This document shows, piece after piece, positions 40,401 to 55,700 of a stretch of 64,000 bases of DNA. Source of the DNA: Fragum whitleyi (Eukaryota > Mollusca > Bivalvia > Cardiida > Cardiidae); assembly GCA_948146395.1 (NCBI GenBank), contig OX411547.1, positions 56,349,566-56,413,565 of the forward strand. Direction: 5' to 3'. The first letter of the stretch is position 1; each line of letters opens with the position of its first letter. The position numbers and the translations under genes were made by a program. The notes beneath the pieces are model-generated. The model was not told where the DNA came from. It worked only from the letters and a program-made list of their open reading frames with translations, and made no database searches.

Positions 40401-40488
40401 GAGTGAGCTCCTTCAAATCCATTTCTCTGATATGTATAGTCCTTTTCTGCTGCTAAAGCTTCTTCCATTGTGGTCATCACATAAGTTC
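40373..40488 (-). CDS. PIR: Alternative terminal exon of pirin
   Basis: 116 nt after an acceptor (TTTTTAG). The entering phase is identical to the canonical last exon at 40846-40728. It encodes 38 residues (GTYVMTTMEEALAAEKDY, then NGFEGAHSWNS) aligned to the canonical GPFVMNSQQQIEDTFRDY and NGFENAHKWNS, and ends in TAA at 40375-40373. It lies 240 bp downstream of the canonical exon's stop. Splicing from exon F to this exon would swap pirin's C-terminal helix. It could instead be a dying duplicate, but acceptor, phase and frame are all intact. Confidence 0.72.
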
Positions 40489-40727
40489 CTAAAAATACAC
40501 CCGATTTCTTTACTTTTACCTTTTACAAGATGAAAAATCTAGGGAAGTCAGCAAAATGGACACTGCAGAATCTGAAAAATTTGAGTCTAAGTAGTTCTTA
40601 ACACTATTTGTTATTGTAAATGTCTTTTTTCATTTCACAAAATCTCAGTATGGCATCAACAAATATTCACACAAAATATGGCATGACATGAATGACTCCA
40701 ATATGCTACATGTTTAGTTTGAATAGT

Positions 40728-43700
40728 TCATCTTTGGTTTCCTGCTTTAGAATTCCATTTGTGAGCATTTTCAAACCCGTTTTTCCCGCTTTGATAATCT
40801 CTGAATGTATCTTCAATTTGTTGTTGACTATTCATAACAAAGGGTCCTGAAAGTTAAAGGTTCTGTTAATGCATTAGAAAAAATATGGACCTAAAGGTCT
40901 TCAAAACCTTATCATTTTGATATTTACAACAGATAATTTCACCTTTTTGTCAATAAAATTATCAAGTGACAATCCAAACAAAAATCTCTGTCATCCATCA
41001 ACAATCAATTATCAAGGTGTGTTTGTGAAACTCAAATGCTACCCAAACAGCTAGATTTAAATAATAACAAACTTATGACCTTGAACTAAGTCACTTAACC
41101 TTAATCTTGGTACATTGCGTTTGCAGCTTCATATGAACAATGTTTCTTAAATAAGCATTGAAGTAAGTTTAAGTTTTTTGTTAAGTTTTGTAAACATTTG
41201 ACCTTGGTACAAGACCTTGACCTCATATGACCTTGACCTTGGTGCTGGCAGATGCCCATTATTGAGATTTATCATGTCGAGTATGAACAGTGAACTTAAA
41301 TAGTAATTGGCATTGTTAAACATTTTTTGGTAAAGTTTTGCAGATGGACAGAATGACAAATGGATGGACAGATAGATGGACAACGGTAAACAATATGCCC
41401 TGATTTAACAATGCAAAGGCATAAACATGCTAAATATATATGACTGATGAATTTTTAATGAAAACAAACTCATTATATCTATAATATACATTTGGAATTT
41501 TCATGCTACAATAATAAGGGTATAAAACATGGGCAGAAAGGAAATATATACCCTCTGTTAACACTTTTACCTTAAATTATGAAGCAATACTTTCTTTTCC
41601 AAAATATTTTCTTTTTCTTGATGGCATTCTTTCTTTAAGAATTTTGGACAACTTTGTCATGTCTGTGTACAAATTATTTGAATTAGACCAGCCCTGCGTT
41701 CAGGATGACAAAAATTGTGCAAACAGTTTTCAAATTATATCCTGCTTTGCATGTGCACTTGCGTGCAAAGCAGGATAAAATTTGCAAACTTTATCATCCT
41801 AAATGCAGAATAAGACTCTTGCCAACAAGGCATTTTAATCAAATCTGTGAAAACTCAAAATACACTAATTGTGAGAGAGAATTTATTTTGAAACTAGAAC
41901 TTGTCACTGAATGTGACTTAATACCCCCGCAAGTGCTTTCAGAGAATGAGATACTTTGACAGAAGAAGCAAAAAATGCTTCAAATATAAAAATAACTCTT
42001 GGATTTGAGACCTCTAAATTGCCTCTTACAAAACTGACACATGTGATAAATGTTTTCAAGCTATTGAAGGAAAACTGAAGGAGGAGTTTGGGAAACAAAA
42101 TTACAAGTATATGTGTTCAAAAAGAAAAATTGTCTTAAGTTCAAGGGGAGATAATTCATAAACCTGTGGGAGTTTACACTTGAAATTTGTGTCTTGCAAA
42201 ACTTCAACATGTGATAAATGTCTGTATACTGTTTCATTACTATTGAATGGAAATTGCAGGAGGAGTTTGCGACACAAAATTATAAGTACATGGTAACAAA
42301 TAGGAAAAAATGTCAAAGTTCAAGGGGAGATAACACATGAACCTGGGGGAGTTGACACTTTAAATTTGTGTCTTGCAAAACTTCAACTTGTGATGAATGT
42401 TTGTTTAGTGTTTCATAACTATTGAATGAAAATTGAAGGAGGAGTTTGCGTCACAAAATTATAAGTACATTGTAACAAATAGAAAAAAAATGTCTTAAGA
42501 TCAAGGGGACACTCATGAACCAGGGGGAATTGAGACTTGCAATTTGTGTCTTGCAAAACTTCAACTTGTGATGAATGTTTGTATAATATTTCATAACTTT
42601 TGAATGAAAATTGAAGGAGGAGTTTGCGACACAAAATTAAAAGTAAATGGTAACAAATAGAAAAAAATGTCTTAAGTTCAAGGGGAGATAATTAGTGAAC
42701 CTGGGAGAGTTGACACTTGAAATTTGCGTCTTGCAAAACTTCATTATGTGATGTATGTTTGTATAATATTTCATAACTATTGAATGAAAATTGAAGTAGG
42801 AGTTTGTGACACAAAATGATAAGTACATGGTACCAAATAGAAAAAAATGTCTAAGTTCAAGGGGAGATAATTCATGAACCAGGGGAAGTTGGGACCTGAA
42901 AATTGCGTCTTGCAAAACTTCAACATTTGATGAATGTTTCTATAAAGTTTCAAGGCTTTTGAAGCAAAACTAAAGGAGGAGTTTGCGACACAAATTTACT
43001 ACTATTTGTGTCCACAGACGGACGGACGGACAGATGCATGGACGGACAGACAGACAGGCTGATTCCAGTATACCCCCGAAAACATTCGTTTTGCGGGGGT
43101 ATAAATATGTTTTTAAACTATTTTGGCTTTTAAAGGAAAATCAGGAGGAAGAGACTTACAACAGACTTCACATATGTGCAGGCTGATCTTTGTCTATACC
43201 TCATGCAAAAGCAGGTTATTTGAGTTCAGAATGAAATGTTATCATTTTATTTTTCTTTTACTCAAGGATAACACGATAAAGGTTAGAAAGGCTAATATTT
43301 TCCATTGTGGTTCTAGTTCATAGAAGATCTTATGATGCATATAAAGAGAGAGATGGGCAATGGATTCTAACTACTGCTATCAACTTGTACTGCTGGTTGG
43401 ATAGGGGCTCTGTTACATGCCCTTCACAAACACAATACCTGCCTCCAGTGGAGCTTGATCCCGCCACCATCAGATTACAAGTCAAGCAACCATTTGGTCA
43501 ACAAGCCAAACAGTTAAAATCCAGTTTAATTTTGGTAAATAAGCACAGAGGCCTTTCACTTACCATATTGAAAGACTGGCTCATTTAAAGGTTTTCCTGC
43601 AATAAGTACAAAATGGCATTCTTTGTCCCCCTGCAACAGAAAAGATTAATTGATTGGGGTTAAATGCTGCTTTCAACATATTGCAGTTATGAGGGGTGAT

Positions 43701-46700
43701 AAAATTTTTTAAAGTTATTCTAACATTGAACTAATCTTGTAAAGAGTGCCTCGAAAGTTAGTTTCTTCATACAATGGGACTCAGTAGATCAAAAGCACAT
43801 TTAGATGGCTCAGTGCAAAAGAGTTGTAACTGCCTGTAAACATATAGACAGTTACAACTGTTTCATGCCGAGCCATCGATTTTACTTTGATCAAAGCTCC
43901 TTCATAACAAGCATTTATGGTCATCATGTGACATTGTTTAAAGCATCTCCGTTTTAGTTATACAAAGCTACAAAATTCAGCCGTACCTCAACGCATTGTG
44001 ATTGATTTCTCTGTTTGGATTTAAAAATGAATCATACATAGATCAAACTACAAAATAGAATTTTGGGCTTTTTGATATGTAAATAACCATAAATTCCACC
44101 CAAGATGCAATCATGTTGTAAAGTGGTTATAATATCAGATGAAATCCGACCTGATAAACAGGGAGGGCGTTGTTTGATTACCTGTCCAATCATGAAATAA
44201 ACAGGTACAGTGGTCATCAGAGACAATAGTTTTAGCAAATATTTCTTAATTTTAAAAAATCTCATAAGGATTCTGTTAATTTTATTGATTCCAATATGCC
44301 ACATGCATTAAAATAGGGTAAGTTTTGCTTTTGGAGGGAGATGAACTTTAGCGAGATTTCTTCAGTCATATATACATACATGTATAGTGAGATCACTTAT
44401 GAGGAGCACTATCTGAATCAGAAGAATTTCAATAAGATATTTGCAAAAAATTAAATTTCTTGCTTTTTCATTCAAAATTTATAATCAAATATAATATTGA
44501 CACCCTTACTGCTGAAAAGGATGTGGACCCCTTGTTCTCAATGGTGAGTGCTTACCCTGACTTCATAAATATGTCGTCATTTAATCCATTCTGATGTTTC
44601 AACTACATCACTTCATGAAAATGTCACTAAGTGATCACTCAATCATTATACAAAGTTTCATAACTGTTCACCACATGCAAAATGAGCAATAAACAATAAC
44701 AATTAACTTGATTTTATTATTTAATGATCGACCCCTGTATATCACAGTGACTGGTACACCTACCCATGGCTTCCTGTTGTATCTCACAGCAGTACAACCA
44801 CCTCATTTTATTCCAGCCACCGACTGTCCGTCCCTATTAGACATACTTCTTATCACGCACCCAGGTGGGAGACAAATGAACCTTGTCACATTGACTTTTG
44901 TCAAATATTGGATGAAAGTTGGCCAAGACAGGATTAGAAGTCAAAATCCCAGGAAATAGCCCATAAGTTCGGGATTAAGTTAGACATTCTTGGAGCATTT
45001 TGGAGAAACACCCCAGCATAAGGGGGCCATGTTTTTTTTTTAATTGAGGTGTCATTAACTCCTAAACATTGAACCCTTGGGTCAAAACTGTTATTAAAGG
45101 GTTCAAAACATATTATTAGCAAATTCTGAGTAGAATTATGCAGTTTTTAGAGTAAATTCACATTTGCTTGATTAGGTATAGAGTAAGCAATTAATCACCA
45201 AAATTTTTAGTAGTCTATAAGTACATCATAAAAAATCACAGTAATTACTAATAAAACCCAAATTTGACCCCTAGAAATTTCTCAAGGGGGTGTCAACATG
45301 ACCCCCTTGGAAGAATTTTTCATGGGTCAAAATAGGATATTTTTATTTTTTTGAGGGTCAAAACCCTGGTTTATGGGTCAAATAAAAGCCTTGCCATTAT
45401 TCATATTGTCACCATATCTTAGGGAGTTTGTGTGGGTTAATAAGCCAATCACTTGTGAGATCCCTTGACCTATGTCACATTTTACAGCCTGAGTTACTGA
45501 AACGTCATTTGTCTCTTAAATGTGTGGTCAAAGATATCAGAAAAGAAGAGCACCACCTACAGGTGCAACACTCAGCTGCAGGTGCTGGATAATGCAAAAA
45601 TTGTCATTACAGTTCCTTTTCCTGTGACTTCCTATGGATCCTTCCCACTTATAAAAGGACCCATCCCTGTAACCTGCTAAATATTCCGTACAAGTTTCTT
45701 GAAGATTGGATCAGATCTGTGACCTCTAGATTGTTACCAAAAAAATTGTCATTAAGGCCCCTTTTCCCTGGATATCCCATGGATCCTTCTCTTTTACAAT
45801 AGGGTTCATCATTCTGACCTGACAAACATTCTGAAGGTTTTATGAAGATTGAACCAAATTTTTGGACTCTAGAATATAAACAAGAAAGTTGTCATTAAGG
45901 CCCCTTTTCCAATGATTTTCCATGGATCCTTCCCATTTACAATAGGGTTAATCCTTGTGACCTACAAAACATTCTGAACAAGTTTCGTGAAGATTGGACC
46001 AGATTTGTGGCCTCTTGAGTGTAAACAAGACAATAGTCATTAAGGCCCCTTTCCTGTGATTAGGCATGGATCCTTCCTATTTTTGATAGGGTCTGTCCTT
46101 GTGAACCGACAAACACTCTGATCAAGTTGCATGAAGATTGAGCCATATTTGTGTGTAAACACTTAAATTGTTGATGACTGGCGACAGATGATGGGCATTC
46201 AATGATCACAAAAGCTCACCTTGAGCACTATGAGCTCAGGTGAGCTTAAACGAGACATCTCTTACAAATATGCCTTCAGAGTTTTTACCTTTGATTGTCT
46301 TGATAGAAATGCTTCAGGCAAGCCTTTTTTTAAAACCTTACCTTAAAAAGTAACCTTATATTTGTAGCTATACCAAAATATTATTCAAAATAGCAAATCT
46401 CCTCAAGATAGGAGCATGGCTGTGCCAAATAATTGTGAAAAACTAATCAAACTGTTTAAATATGTGAAGTGGATTCCCATAAGAGGGACATTTTTTTTAG
46501 TTTCATACATCCATTAAATCAACAAGTAATCTCTTATATCATTTAATTTAATATCATGATTCTAAAACGCAAATATCTATAGAATATATAAGATGGAAAT
46601 TTTCTTGGACTACTTTGAGCAAAAGCTTACAAAATAGTTTTGTAATCAAAATTATTTTCAATCAGAAAAAAAAAAAAAAATTCATCCAATCAGAATCTGA

Positions 46701-49700
46701 AAAACTTCATTGACACAATTTCGATTTAATTATTCAAAACTTAAAGGGTAAATTGAGGTATCTGTGGAATATTACTGCAAGTGTCATTATATTTATTAGC
46801 ACTTACATTAGTATTGCACTGACCCCCTCGAAATGTATTTGGTAAGTTCAGACAGATGTTAAATCTTTTTTGCTAATTTTTTGGTGGAAAATTTAAGACG
46901 ATAAAGAAAATTACCTTATTTTTGACTATCAAGGTATTTCCTGGGCCCAGTTGTAGCGTGTGATGTGCTGGTCCTTCTGTCTGATCGGATTCTGGACCTA
47001 TGAATATAACAATTATTTGTTTTCAGTATAATATTGGTTTTTATAACATGACCGACGTCGCCGGGATGAAATAATCCCGTTGAATATTTTTGATATTAAA
47101 CTGGTGTTATTACACTAGTGGAATAACTATGCAAATGAGCTCAGAGCGAATAGCAACGCTTTATTGTAACCACGAAAATGACATCATAATCTATGTTTTG
47201 TGACGTCATTTTGAAACGGCGTTATAAGTTTCGCAGAAAATTGAAACATTGAATTTCAAGAATTTTGACGATTTTTTGCTAAAATTCGGGTCATATTATA
47301 AATAGAATATCAAATTTGTGCTCATACAATACAGAATTTATTAAACTCATCATCGAAAACAGATAAAAACTCGGCGCAGCCTTGTTTTTATCTGTTTATA
47401 GATGACTTGTTTAATAAATTCAGTATTCAATGACCACTCATTCAATATCCTCTATATAGAAGACAGTTGTTTGTTTCATTTCCAAGTATTGTACGATTGA
47501 TTTATCAGTATCTTTGATGAGTGAACATGAAAAAATATATTTTCACAAGTGATTTATCCATCTTAAATAATAAAGAACACCCCCTCCCCCATTTTTTTTA
47601 AAAAAACATTGTTTTTGATGCAAAAATAAGATGAATTGTGGCAGAATTACTAGAGGGCATTTCTTTCAGTTAAATTACTTTACCCTCTTTTCGGGGTTTG
47701 ACTCTCAAGTTATTTTTTGTCTACTCTCCCTCAACGTTGATGGAGAGTAGTCAAACAATAACATTGGAGTCTAACCATAGATAGAGGGTAAATTAACTTG
47801 ACATTATGAAGTACATGTACCAAGTGAATGCAAGCAGAAAAAAATCCTCCAAGTTTAATAAATGCAGGTTTGGCTATATATAAATTTGTGTTGACATGTG
47901 CCGTGTTCTGGATTCAAACCAACATCCGTCAATTTTTCCAGATGCAAAACACTGAGCCACTCTGGGCAACAAGAGTGGCAGAGTCACATGACATGTGTGA
48001 ATGGTCTCATGATGAGGAATATTCTGTGAAAGTTACATGCAAATATGTCCACAATTGAATAAGAAGTTGTGTTGAAAAGAAATTTACAGACGGACAGACA
48101 CATGGAAAAACAGAGTAGATTTTACCAATATATAACCACCTCCAGCATGGCATAAAGAAAGGCAAGGGATAAATAAATCAAATTCTCACCAAAGTATGCA
48201 GTCCCTGATAAGATATAGGCAAATCCATTCCAGCCATCAGGTACATGCTGGGATAACTCTGACCCAGGTTGCATTTTAAAATCCAGATACATTGTGGGTG
48301 TTCTTGTATAAACTGGTGACTGGAAAAAATATAAAGACTATTAAATCAACCTGTATCCTGTTTCATTCAATAATAGTTTTAAACAAATAGCCAATATTTG
48401 GGAAGTTCCAACCAAATTTCATGAAGATTGGGCCATATATGTGGCCCCTAGAGTGTAAACACTTAAATTGTTGACTCCTGACACCTGTTCCACGACACAC
48501 TACAAACATTCAATGATCACAAAAGCTCACCTCAAGCATGATGTGCTCAAGTGGGCTAAAAAGTTCTGAAATCTTCAAAAACTCCCTGAAATTGTTCAAA
48601 GCCCTCCACAACAGGATTTTTGTCAATAGAATCATTCCATGATATTATTGGTTGGCTTAGATTTATCCCTTTGTTAGTCCATTTAAGACTGCAGATAAAC
48701 CAATAAGTAGATTTTACTTAATGGCAGTAAAATAATGCTGTCAATTTTGTTCATTTTGAATTAAGTAAGCTATATCCTTTCAACTCTGCTTAATATAAAA
48801 AATTCCCACATCTCACTCATTCATTTGATTTCAACAATTTTCCAAAATCTTTTATTTTGACAATTTCAAGATATTTTTTTCTCACTAAGCTACCCATGTC
48901 TTTTATAACACACAGCCAGAGATATAGAGAATAACATGTTAGTGTCTTTAAATATCACTGTTATCTGGTAGAGGTTGGGAGAATTTATCAGGACAAGGCT
49001 TTGCCGAGCCATGAAAATTTCTCACAGCCGAGACCAGATAACATTGATATTTTCAGACACTTACATTTTATTCTATTTACCATGCAATCATTTTTCAGCA
49101 ATTAATCATAATAAAACCTTGAAAATTGAAGAAATTTATGTGAAAGTTTATGCAAATTGTTTCTAAAAATAGACTGTCTGATATCATGTTATGTTATCAG
49201 ACAGGCAAAATCAGGTCAATACAGGCTTCATTGCATGATACCTTGTCTTTTATATGTGTAGGATCACATTCGAAATTATGTCATCACATCATCATCTAAT
49301 GCTTGTTTTCACAGAATTTTTGTCATAAAAGCGTTTTAAAAACTGTTTTTTAATGTACAAAATAAGGTTCATATGAAAAAAAGAATCTCTCACTTAGATT
49401 TCATTTGAAACAAGCTGATCTTTACCTAGTCTAGAATAGAATAGGTTATTAAGCTGGCTAAGGATGGCTTAATAACTCTTCTATTCAAGACTCAGTTGAG
49501 ATTAGCTTGTCTTCAACAAAATCTTATGACACATCGTATAAATCAGCAATATAGCATATAAATGTGACCTGTGCCTCGGAAAATGGACCATCTCTGAACT
49601 TATTAAAATGAATGTTTGAAATAAGGTCCAGCATAGGTCAACTAGAGGTTGCATTTCAAAATTTCTTTCACTGGAAGGTAGATTGATCATTCTTGAAACA

Positions 49701-52700
49701 GAATATAAGCACATTGCAAAAAGTTTTGACCCTAGTCAGTCTGCACAGTATGAGCAGTCTGAGTGGGGTTGACACTTTATGTGCTACCCAAATGGTCCCT
49801 TTTCGCATGACATGTCACAAATGATTGTATATATAGTGCATCTATTGTACTAACCTTAATTCCAAAAGATTCCCCAGCAATCACTTTAACTGTGACTCCA
49901 TCTTTCGTAACTTTAGGGATGTCTTTGTCCAGTAATTCCTGGTATGCAGGTTTGATCATTTTGTTTTCCTTCGACAAATTAATCCAGAGTTGTAAACCAA
50001 CCGCCTGTTCATCTCCATCTGGCATTTCACAGTGGACGATTCCTCGACCAGCCGTCATCCACTACAAAATACGAATGTAGTTCAAGTTACTGTGTTTGAA
50101 AAAGTTAATTCCATAAATTAATTTTATCACCCAGATTCCTACAGAACTTCTGCAAAATTTTCTCATTTGATTTTTAAGTTTTATGCATGATGCAAGATGA
50201 GGTTGACCTCACTTTCTGCAGGGATCGACACTTATTCCAGTCCTCAGACCCAAGACCTGTGGATTTTAAGGAGGACTGGTAGAAGTTGCAAAGCTGTAGG
50301 TCCTTCAGGCCTGTAGATAATGGCCATATAATCTTTTAATAAATCCTGTTTTGAAAAATAGTTCCCTTTCCAATACTCAATTTGTCCAATACCATTTGAA
50401 AAGCAATGTGGGAAAAGAAGAAATTTTTTGCCACAAGCAATTTCTTCTTTTCCCACACTGTTTTCCATACATTTTACCCCTGAAATTGCTTAAAAATAAT
50501 GAAAGTTTTCAATGAGGACCTGTGATTATTTTGGAGGACCTGTAAGATTCAGAGCTAACAGGTCCTTGCTGCTGGCGGCAAAAAGTTGTTAGTGTCAAAC
50601 CCTGATCAGCAAATGCAAGCAATACATCAAAAGTGATTTAATATCATGACAAATTTGAAAATTAAGTTTTTTGAAAATGTTTGAAGTGTAATAATGCACC
50701 TGAAAAGGAATTTATTGCCCATGTTTTTATCTTGCATTTTCAGTAGGAGATAGCCATATCTGATTGGCTTTTATTTCAACCTGAACTCAATCAAAGCATA
50801 ATTAAAGCCTTCTTTCTGTGTATTGATCTACTGCAGCTTAGGATTGGGGCAGTTAGATTGAGAATGGTTTAAGAATGGAGGAGGAGGGGTGATAACCCGA
50901 GATTTAACCTGGGGAATTTTGTGAAAGAAATCTTGATACATTCGATATTGCTCAAGCCACCACATCTATTAAGTGACAAATTTTATTAAGCGACCACCAT
51001 AAAAAAGACCTTCACCATTAGCGAAATCTCTGAAAAAGAGGACATTCTTAACGAATAATTGGCTCTGGTTGAATCTTATGTTGTTGGAACCCATTAGAAT
51101 CGTCTCAATAAGACGATTCTAATGGGTTTAAACATCATAGGATTCAGTACGACTTGACCGACAATCTATGAATGCTATCAAAATGAACTGTCACATTAGA
51201 ATATTTTGTATTAAGCGTCCATTCCCATAAATGACTGCATTTTGGTGGTCCCTTTTGGGGGTCCCTTAAGTGGTAGCTTAACACAAGTTTTACTGTATTT
51301 TCCAACTTTTTTGAATAATAAGGGACTGATATTTTTGCAAAGAGTTATACCTGAATGTCTCCTGGTGCGATGGAACCTTTATGTCCACAAAAATCTTCAT
51401 GTCTGAACTTCCCTTTAAGCATGTAAGTAACCTGAAAAATTAAGAAAGTGTACCGCCTACAGGTAGCTGCACTCCGCTGTTGAGTGCTGGATGGTAATTT
51501 TAATATCTAAGTAAAAAAGGGGAATAATTTGTACAAAAAAAGCATCTTGAGTTATCCTCCTTGATACTAATTCAGGGGTTGAAAATTCCACTCGCCCGCT
51601 CGCATTTGCGAGTAGAAACTGCCGGAGGGCGAGTAGAATTTTGGGTGAGCTAGTCCGACGGGGCGAGTACAAATCTAGGCTTTCAATCATGCAAGGAAAA
51701 GCTGATCTTTAAACAAATGACCATTGCAATGTAGCATCGTAGTCGCATTTAATATTTCCCAATTTCCAACGGCTTCTAAATTGCAGATTGTCTTTAAAGA
51801 AAATAAATGTTCCGACGATGAGAGTCGTAAACTGGATGAGCCAAAATAAATTCAGTTACCCTTCTAAAGACTATCCGTTATATTTTTATATCCACTATTT
51901 ATGCGGCTATTTAATGAGACTATCGTGTAAACACGAGAGAAAATTGTGTTGCTGTGAAAACACAGATGACCTCGCCCAGTACAGGTGTTCGGCGGTCCTT
52001 TTGAAGTCGGGCCATTCTCCGAGAAATTTATACAGTGACGTCATATTAAAGATTGGTTTCAAAATAAATCTTGTGATATTCTCACATCTTTACCACTCGG
52101 ATATTTTGATAAGGATTGTATTTTTTATTTGAAGTAAGTAATTTTCGTTAGCAAATTGTTTCGAAACAGCGATTTTTATGCACGCATAATCAATCTAATT
52201 TCGGTAATGTACACTTGCTGCGTTCAATCATATCTGCACCCTTTCAAAAGCCTTCAAATTCTTTGAGAAAGATGTTAGGGATGGTTTTAGAGATTTTCTT
52301 TAGTAAAAAAATTATAAAACAACAAAAAACAAAATAAAAACACACTCACTAAAAAGGGGAGCGGGTCGCATTTCAACGATCACCAATTATAATTTCAAAA
52401 AGCCGAGCGGGGTGACATTGGTTGTTTAAAAGCAACAAAAGAAAAATATATCTATAGCAAAGAAGTTATTCCAGGTCAAAACTTGTTTATTGTATTTTAA
52501 TATTTTTTTGTCCGCATTTAATCTCCCGATTGTATCTAATATTCAATAAAATATGGTACTGGTTTAAAAAAATTGTTTCTATTATTCGTGAGATTCAATG
52601 ATAAGAGTGCCGATTATCCATCGGATTTTTCATAGGCTAAAGAAGAAATGGTTTTGTGGTCCAGGTTGCTAATATCCCAAATTCCTTATTATCTGTGTTG

Positions 52701-55700
52701 CTCATTAAGATATTCTTCTGTACATGTTGAGACCACATAGATTACCCATCTCTTTAATGTTGAATACAAAATAGCAAACCATGTCATATGAACATACCTT
52801 TCCACACAAGTCATATGAACAACCTTTCCACGCACACTTGGTGGAAAGTTCTGATTTCATTCAAGTACTGTCACAATGAGTTAAATTTATACGGGGATCA
52901 TGAAAATTTCAACCAATTCTTGTGTTCTTGTTATAAGAATAACCTACATTTTATTAATTTTGAAGGGCGAGCTCATTTGGTTTAAGGGCGAGTTGAAATT
53001 TATGGTAACTAGTCCTACAGGACTAGTTGGGTTTTTAAGATTTTTCAACCCCTGACTATAGGTTGCTTTTTTGATGGTAAATATATGTGCCAAGGTTTAT
53101 GTGAATCACTTCAGTAGAACTAGAGATATCACAAAATGTCAAAGTTTTCGCACAATGAAGGCAACAAAAATGACAACAACAACACCAAGGTTATACAGGG
53201 CTCGCCTTAAATTAGGGTTTGACTCCCCCAAATCTGAAAATATCTTAATTTGACCCCTAGAAATTTCTCCCAGGGGGGGGGGGTCATTTTGACCCCCTTG
53301 AGAGGAATTACTAAAGGTCAAAACATGGTTTTATACCTAAGATTTTGACAAATTACTTTCTGCAGTTTTACAAATTGATTACTTGTTTCATATCATTACA
53401 AGAAACAGTTAAAGTGACTCATAAATATGCAAAATTCTACTAATGACATGCTTTTTCTGTCATTTTGACCCCTCTAATTACAGATTTGACCCCCAGAATT
53501 TCCTAGATGAGGAATCAATGACTCCCCAATATCAAACACCAACACGAGCCCTGGCTATAAATGCAGAATCCAATCATATAGTTAGATTGCACAATCAAGT
53601 CATGTTAATTCTGTTAACCTATCCGACCTAAATTTTTATTAAATGATCAATACGTCTGGGGCTTGTTTTACTAAACAACTTACTATAATTTTTTGCGTAA
53701 GTCAGAAATTCAAGATGCTTCTACAGTAGTTACTAAATATGAAATTCTGCCATGCATTATCTCATTTGAATCGTCTTCTAAAGACGATTCTAATGAGATA
53801 TTGCAAGGTAGAATCTAACAATGAATGAAACCACCAGCTACAATTTGTGATTTTGACTTACAATCATCTTTTTCATAAGATGTTAGTAAAACGGGCCCCT
53901 GGTCTCCCACATAAACTCGTACATCAATACATTATGTTGAGTCTCCTACTGAATACCTCTTGAAAGCGGATAAAACATTTACAAAATTAAAAAGAAAAAA
54001 CAATTTGTTGTTTTTGACGTGAAATAAAATGCTCTTCCCACTCACAATGCACTCGCACACACAGAAAACAATTGTTTTGGAAATCACATGGTCTGCTTTA
54101 TGACTAATAAACCTATATTTCCCAATATGCTAGCAAGTCCATGCGTACAGTTATTTGTACAGTATATAATGCTACGGTCATGCTTTATCCCCACAGGCTG
54201 AAGTATTTTTGGAATCAAATTCTTGAACCTAATTATATATTCTGCATAAAGGTCAGGTTCAAGTTAATAAGCTCTCGCGATATATATAAAAACAATTCCG
54301 TTTTGAACCCCAGAACTTTATGGATATAGAGTCAATGACTCACCAATTTCAAACACTAGCCACCAGCCTAGCTCACCCCTTATCCTGCCTAATTTTTTTT
54401 TTCATACAAATTGCTAATGAAAAAGAAATTTCAATCTAATTATTCAGAATAGATCAGTGCAGTCTGATCTTAGTCTAAACAGTATGCTACAGCTTTATGT
54501 AGAGCAGGACCCTTCTGTATAGACACAATAAGCCCTGCATCCAGAATTATAAAACAGTGCTCATTGTTTGCAAACTATACCCAGCTTTGCATGCAAATGC
54601 ATGTACAAAGCTGGGTATAGTTCTGAGCAAACAGTTTGCACTAATTTGTTATCCTCATTCCTGAACTCAGGCTAGACCCTGCAGAATACAAATCCAAAAA
54701 TCCATAACAATGTCTTGAGCACAGGGCATTTTTAGTGTTTTTTATGTCTTACATGTATATATAATATGTTATTATATATACATGTAAAACATAAACTAGA
54801 AAGCCATGAATGGCTTGTGTCGCTCCACAGGCTTGAATTTCTTGTAATAGCAAATCTAAGTTTCAATTAGATTTTTAGATATTTTTGGTTCTACTGATGT
54901 TGAATGATTTTCAAAGTTTCCACTATTATAACATATAGAGAAATGACTCCCGCCCATAAAAGACATATTTTCCATCCAATGACAATAATTTTTGGAAGAC
55001 TGATAAAGAATCACTCAAGAATCATTCTGGTGAAATTTGGTTGATATCCATCACTAACATTCTGAGAAAATGATTTTCAAAGTTTCAACTATATAACATA
55101 TAGAGAAATGACCTCCGCCCATAAAATACATAATTTTCAACTGATCACAATAATTTTTGGTAGACTGATAAAGAATCACCCAAGAATCATTCTGGTGAAA
55201 TTTGGTTGATATCAAACACTAACATTCTGAGAAAATGATTGTCAAAGTTTCCACTATATAACATATAGAGAAATGACCTCCGCCCATAAAATACATAATT
55301 TTCAACTGATCACAATAATTTTTGGTAGACTGATAAAGGGGCACCCAAGGATCCTTCATGTAAAATTTGGTTGATATCTATCTCTTAGATTCTGAGAAAA
55401 TGATTGTCAAAGTTTCCACTATATAACATATAGAGAAATGACCTCTGCCCATAAAATACATATTTTTCATCCAATCACAATAATTTTTAATAGACTGATA
55501 AAGGGTCACCCAAGGATCATTCATGTAAAATTTGGTTGATACCCATCCGTAAGAACCTGAGAAAAGTCACTTTTTACCATATTTGGAAATTAGCCACGCC
55601 CATTAAATCCATGTTTTTCATTGGATCAAAATTTCTTGAACAACTTTGAAAGAGGGTCACCCAAGGATCATTCCTGTGAAGTTTGGTTGAAATCCATTTC

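Noticed and set aside
49777..50058. Bacterial pirin gene fragment
   Set aside because: It is one exon of a seven-exon animal gene with matching GT-AG junctions and phases.
51788..52132. 114-codon frame as a hAT transposase remnant
   Set aside because: It lies inside a hAT-like element, but no transposase or zinc-finger motif is visible.
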